DNA of 8,196 nucleotides, taken from the NCBI GenBank assembly GCA_018268695.1, contig JAFDWD010000734.1, positions 1 through 8,196 of the forward strand, written 5' to 3'. Numbering within the stretch: the stretch's first letter is position 1; each line of letters opens with the position of its first letter. The notes beneath the pieces are model-generated. The model was not told the origin of the DNA. It did no database searches and saw only the letters and a list, made by a program, of their open reading frames with translations. This stretch comes from Actinomycetota bacterium (lineage in GTDB: Bacteria; Actinomycetota; Thermoleophilia; Solirubrobacterales; 70-9). Both the position numbers and the translations under genes were made by a program. Positions 6,146-8,196 of the stretch are shown here, in pieces.

Positions 6146-6175
6146 TTGACTGGATCGCTCCAGGCGGGCTAGGTT
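6146..6175 (+). promoter_or_regulatory. Candidate sigma-70-type promoter for the exported-protein gene
   Basis: TTGACT (6146-6151) and TAGGTT (6170-6175) are separated by 18 nt. The first matches the -35 consensus at five of six bases; the second keeps the T, A and final T of the -10 in a form usual for GC-rich actinobacteria. Transcription would start near 6182, inside an inverted repeat, giving a leader of about 54 nt that includes the GGAGG ribosome site at 6219-6223. Confidence 0.45.
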
Positions 6176-6178
6176 TGA

Positions 6179-6194
6179 AACGGAATCCGTTCCG
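6179..6194. promoter_or_regulatory. Overlapping inverted repeats at the predicted transcription start
   Basis: AACGGA-a-TCCGTT (6179-6191) overlaps CGGAA-tccg-TTCCG (6181-6194). The nested symmetry lies immediately downstream of the candidate -10 element at 6170-6175, where a repressor would block initiation. Operator function is inferred from position and symmetry only. Confidence 0.4.
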
Positions 6195-6235
6195 AAGGCA
6201 GGGTCATCCACCAAGCTCGGAGGTTCGATCGGCTG

Positions 6236-6922
6236 ATGAAACCGGCAAAGAGACAGCGACAGCCGCCGGCGCGCCGTCTGGTCCGCGGCGTCTTCTCGGC
6301 CTGCGCGGCCCTCGTCCTGCTGCTCGGTGCGATGGCCGGCACCTCGGGCGCGAGGACGGGACGCGGCGTTCCCGTGCCGAATGTGTTCACCTATGAAGCG
6401 ATCCACGCGCTCCTGATCGTCAAGGACAAGGGCACGTTCAGTGAATCGTCCGTCAAATGGAACGGATTCGGTCGGCTGGTGCAGAAGCTTGGGCCGAAGG
6501 AATTGCCGATCGTCCTGGCACGGGGAGGGGGGACCTATCCGGTGAGCATCAGCGCTCACGAATCCGTCGGCGGGGACGAGACCCAGACCGACAGCGGGAT
6601 CGAAGATTCGTGCAGCGGAAACTGGAACGAAGGCTCCCGCTACGGTGCGATCTCGCTGCAGCTCGAGCCGCTCGGCGCCCAAAAACTCAAGACCATCTGG
6701 TCCATCCCCACCGGCTTCGCCTCCCCCCGATGCGGACGCCTCTACGACCAGTTCGGGGGAGGGATCCAAGTCGTCTCGACCGTCGACGGACATCTCGGCG
6801 ATCCGACCCTCAACCTCCAGATCGAAGGCAAGGAAACCGAAACCTCGAAATCGGGCGCCTACCAGGAGACGGTCACCTGGGACGGCCGAGTGGTCCTGGG
6901 CCTCAAGGAACCGAACCACTGA
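6236..6922 (+). CDS. Exported protein of unknown family, 228 residues
   Basis: I do not recognise this family. A strongly basic N-terminus (KPAKRQRQPPARR, 2-14) precedes a hydrophobic core at about 18-35, with a probable signal peptidase site after TSGA (39). No lipobox Cys is in position, so the product should be released. The mature part is rich in predicted beta strands and has only two Cys (in DSCSGNW and SPRCGRLYD), likely one disulfide. It contains Gly-rich turns (ARGGGTYPV, FGGGIQVV). The ATG is preceded by GGAGG (6219-6223) with 12-nt spacing. Codon use includes more A/T-ending codons than the glycosyltransferase or reductase. The next gene follows 46 nt later and encodes another Cys-paired exported protein, so they may form a unit. 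Confidence 0.75.
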   Translation: MKPAKRQRQPPARRLVRGVFSACAALVLLLGAMAGTSGARTGRGVPVPNVFTYEAIHALLIVKDKGTFSESSVKWNGFGRLVQKLGPKELPIVLARGGGTYPVSISAHESVGGDETQTDSGIEDSCSGNWNEGSRYGAISLQLEPLGAQKLKTIWSIPTGFASPRCGRLYDQFGGGIQVVSTVDGHLGDPTLNLQIEGKETETSKSGAYQETVTWDGRVVLGLKEPNH

Positions 6923-6968
6923 CGTGTGCGAGCGGGGGCGGGACCGACTCTCCGCCTAGGATCGTGGC

Positions 6969-7688
6969 GTGCGCGGGGCACGTGTGACATGGCTGTTCAT
7001 CGGGACGGTGATCGCGACCGTCGCCTTCGTCTCCGTGGCGATCGCCTCGACGACGACCCCAGACCGCATCCGTCCGGTTGTGATCGGGTCCGGTGCGATC
7101 GCCGGGGATCCGTGGTCCGCCTCGGTTGTTCGAGAGTCCGGCGCGGCCGATGCCGAAACCGTTGCCGAACGACAGCCGTGCCTCAGCATCAACTCTGAAC
7201 GCTTCAACGGTGGTGAAGGAGGAGCGACCTGCACCTTCAGGTCGCACCTCACTGCGGAAGACGAGCCGCTCTGGATCATGAGCTCGCAGCCGAACGAGGC
7301 CGAAACCGAAACGGCGATGAGCGCCGTGGCGATGGTGTTCGCCCCGTCGACGGCTTCGGTCAAGGCAACCCTCGTCGGCGGCAAGATGGAATCGATCGGA
7401 CTCCGAAGGCTTACGGCCGAACAGGCCACCACCGCCGGCTTGGCACGACTTCGCTACGTCGCCTTCGCGACCGCCGGCTCATGGTGCTTGGCCCGGCTCG
7501 AAAGCTTTGATCGAACCGGACACCGGCTTTGGCGCAGCGGTGACCTACGGAGCCGATCCTGCCACGAATCCTGGTCGCGGACTCCGGATCTCGGGAGCCG
7601 GCTCGTTACCGTCGGCGACCGGGGCTCAGGGCGTGACGATGTTGAACCAGAAGTCGAAGTCGTCGAGCAGGTCGATCAGGTCCTGTAG
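6969..7688 (+). CDS. Membrane-anchored or exported protein of unknown family, 239 residues
   Basis: I do not recognise this family. A single N-terminal hydrophobic segment (about 8-27) with two Arg before it acts as signal or anchor. The rest is extracytoplasmic and carries four Cys (71, 88, 173, 198), enough for two disulfides. Cys198 (SRSCHESW) argues that the frame stays right until at least residue 200. The GTG start has TAGGAT at 6957-6962, which gives an AGGA ribosome site 7 nt upstream; the same hexamer resembles a -10 element at the distance of a leaderless start. The last 20 residues (from about 220) are antisense to the end of the sulfatase gene and rich in Val/Glu/Asp. They may be a passive extension, or the true end may have been lost through a small frameshift. 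Confidence 0.62.
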   Translation: MRGARVTWLFIGTVIATVAFVSVAIASTTTPDRIRPVVIGSGAIAGDPWSASVVRESGAADAETVAERQPCLSINSERFNGGEGGATCTFRSHLTAEDEPLWIMSSQPNEAETETAMSAVAMVFAPSTASVKATLVGGKMESIGLRRLTAEQATTAGLARLRYVAFATAGSWCLARLESFDRTGHRLWRSGDLRSRSCHESWSRTPDLGSRLVTVGDRGSGRDDVEPEVEVVEQVDQVL

Positions 7689-8196
7689 GGCCTTGGGGTC
7701 GCCCTCGATCTGGGCGCGGCCGTCGGCGATCTGGTCGGTCAGCGGTGCGGTGCCGAGGATCACGCCGTTCAGGTGCGATCGGGCAAGGGTGATCGTCGCC
7801 TCGGCATCCTCGGCAGCGCCTGGGCGGTGGCTGAGGGTGCCGTGGCGCATCATCACGGTCCAGGTCTCGTCGATGTCGGGGAGCACCAGGACAAGCGTCA
7901 GCCGGCGGTCGCCCGCCTTCTCGCCGTTCAACCGCATCCCGAGGTAGTCGAAGAAGAGCGGCATGCTCATCGCCGTGACGTTGTCGGCGCTCGCGGCGCT
8001 GGGGGCCGGGAGGTCCCGCACGCCTTGGCGCAGCTCGGCCGCGCCCGATAGGTAGAAGTTCCGCCATGGACCCGACTCCGATTGGTAACCGAGCTGCTCC
8101 AGCGCGTCGGCCTGCAGCGACCGCGCCGCCTCGTTATCGGGATCGGCGAAGACGACGTGGTTGACGACCTCGGCGACCCAGCGGTATTCGCCCGCC
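7626..8196 (-). CDS. Alkyl/aryl-sulfatase, C-terminal part (partial, N-terminus beyond window)
   Basis: The last 189 residues of a metallo-beta-lactamase-fold alkyl sulfatase (SdsA1/BDS1/YjcS group), which hydrolyses alkyl sulfate esters such as SDS to the alcohol and sulfate. The first visible residues (GEYRWVAEVVNHVVFADPDN through QLGYQSESGPWRNFYLSGA, 1-55) belong to the dimerisation domain that covers the active site. From about residue 66 (NVTAMSMPLFFDYLGMRLNG) to the end is the SCP2-like C-terminal domain, with LVLPDIDETWTVMMRHGTL and TITLARSHLNGVILG. The zinc-binding HxHxDH region must lie past the right edge. An internal ATG at 8019-8021 begins a shorter open frame but is not a true start, since the dimerisation domain continues upstream without interruption. 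Its 3' end overlaps the convergent gene by 63 nt. Confidence 0.9.
   Translation of the reverse strand, partial: AGEYRWVAEVVNHVVFADPDNEAARSLQADALEQLGYQSESGPWRNFYLSGAAELRQGVRDLPAPSAASADNVTAMSMPLFFDYLGMRLNGEKAGDRRLTLVLVLPDIDETWTVMMRHGTLSHRPGAAEDAEATITLARSHLNGVILGTAPLTDQIADGRAQIEGDPKALQDLIDLLDDFDFWFNIVTP

Overview
The window is very GC-rich, with strong G/C bias at third codon positions and frequent GTG starts. The proteins point to an actinobacterium, most likely Thermoleophilia (Solirubrobacterales or a relative). The clues are an MptB-like GT-C mannosyltransferase homologue, SipW-type secreted proteins with actinobacterial Ig-like domains, and a basic beta-rich C-terminal domain with a C-x3-C pair that I associate with secreted proteins of that class. 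The taxonomic call is an inference from protein style only.

Left part (1-3706, minus strand): a compact cluster read from right to left. It begins with a CalY/TasA-like secreted protein (3116-3706). Next come a SipW-like, ER-type signal peptidase I with a Ser/His active site (2562-3110), a secreted Ig-like protein with a SipW-type N-terminus (1553-2575), and a TasA-like two-domain secreted protein (606-1553). Junctions are tight: a 5-nt gap, a 14-nt overlap and a 1-nt TGATG overlap, which suggests one translationally coupled operon. A voltage-gated K+ channel gene (1-554, truncated by the window edge) follows in the same direction after about 50 nt that hold two inverted repeats. The simplest reading is a dedicated export module: one peptidase with its own surface or matrix substrates, possibly co-expressed with an ion channel.

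Middle (3707-5461): a 59-residue two-helix membrane protein lies on the minus strand (3830-4009). It is divergent from a multi-membrane-span GT-C glycosyltransferase of the MptB/GT87-like group (4120-5442).

Right part (5462-8196): a RibD-C/dihydrofolate-reductase-like protein (5462-6064, minus) is divergent from two plus-strand genes for unrecognised exported or membrane-anchored proteins (6236-6922, 6969-7688). The 171-bp divergent spacer holds a candidate promoter and inverted repeats. The second unrecognised gene runs tail-to-tail into, and overlaps by 63 nt, the end of an alkyl/aryl-sulfatase gene (7626-8196, minus). Only the dimerisation and SCP2-like C-terminal domains of that gene are in the window.

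No tRNA, rRNA, CRISPR array, insertion sequence or transposase was seen. No stretch longer than 300 bases lacks a gene.
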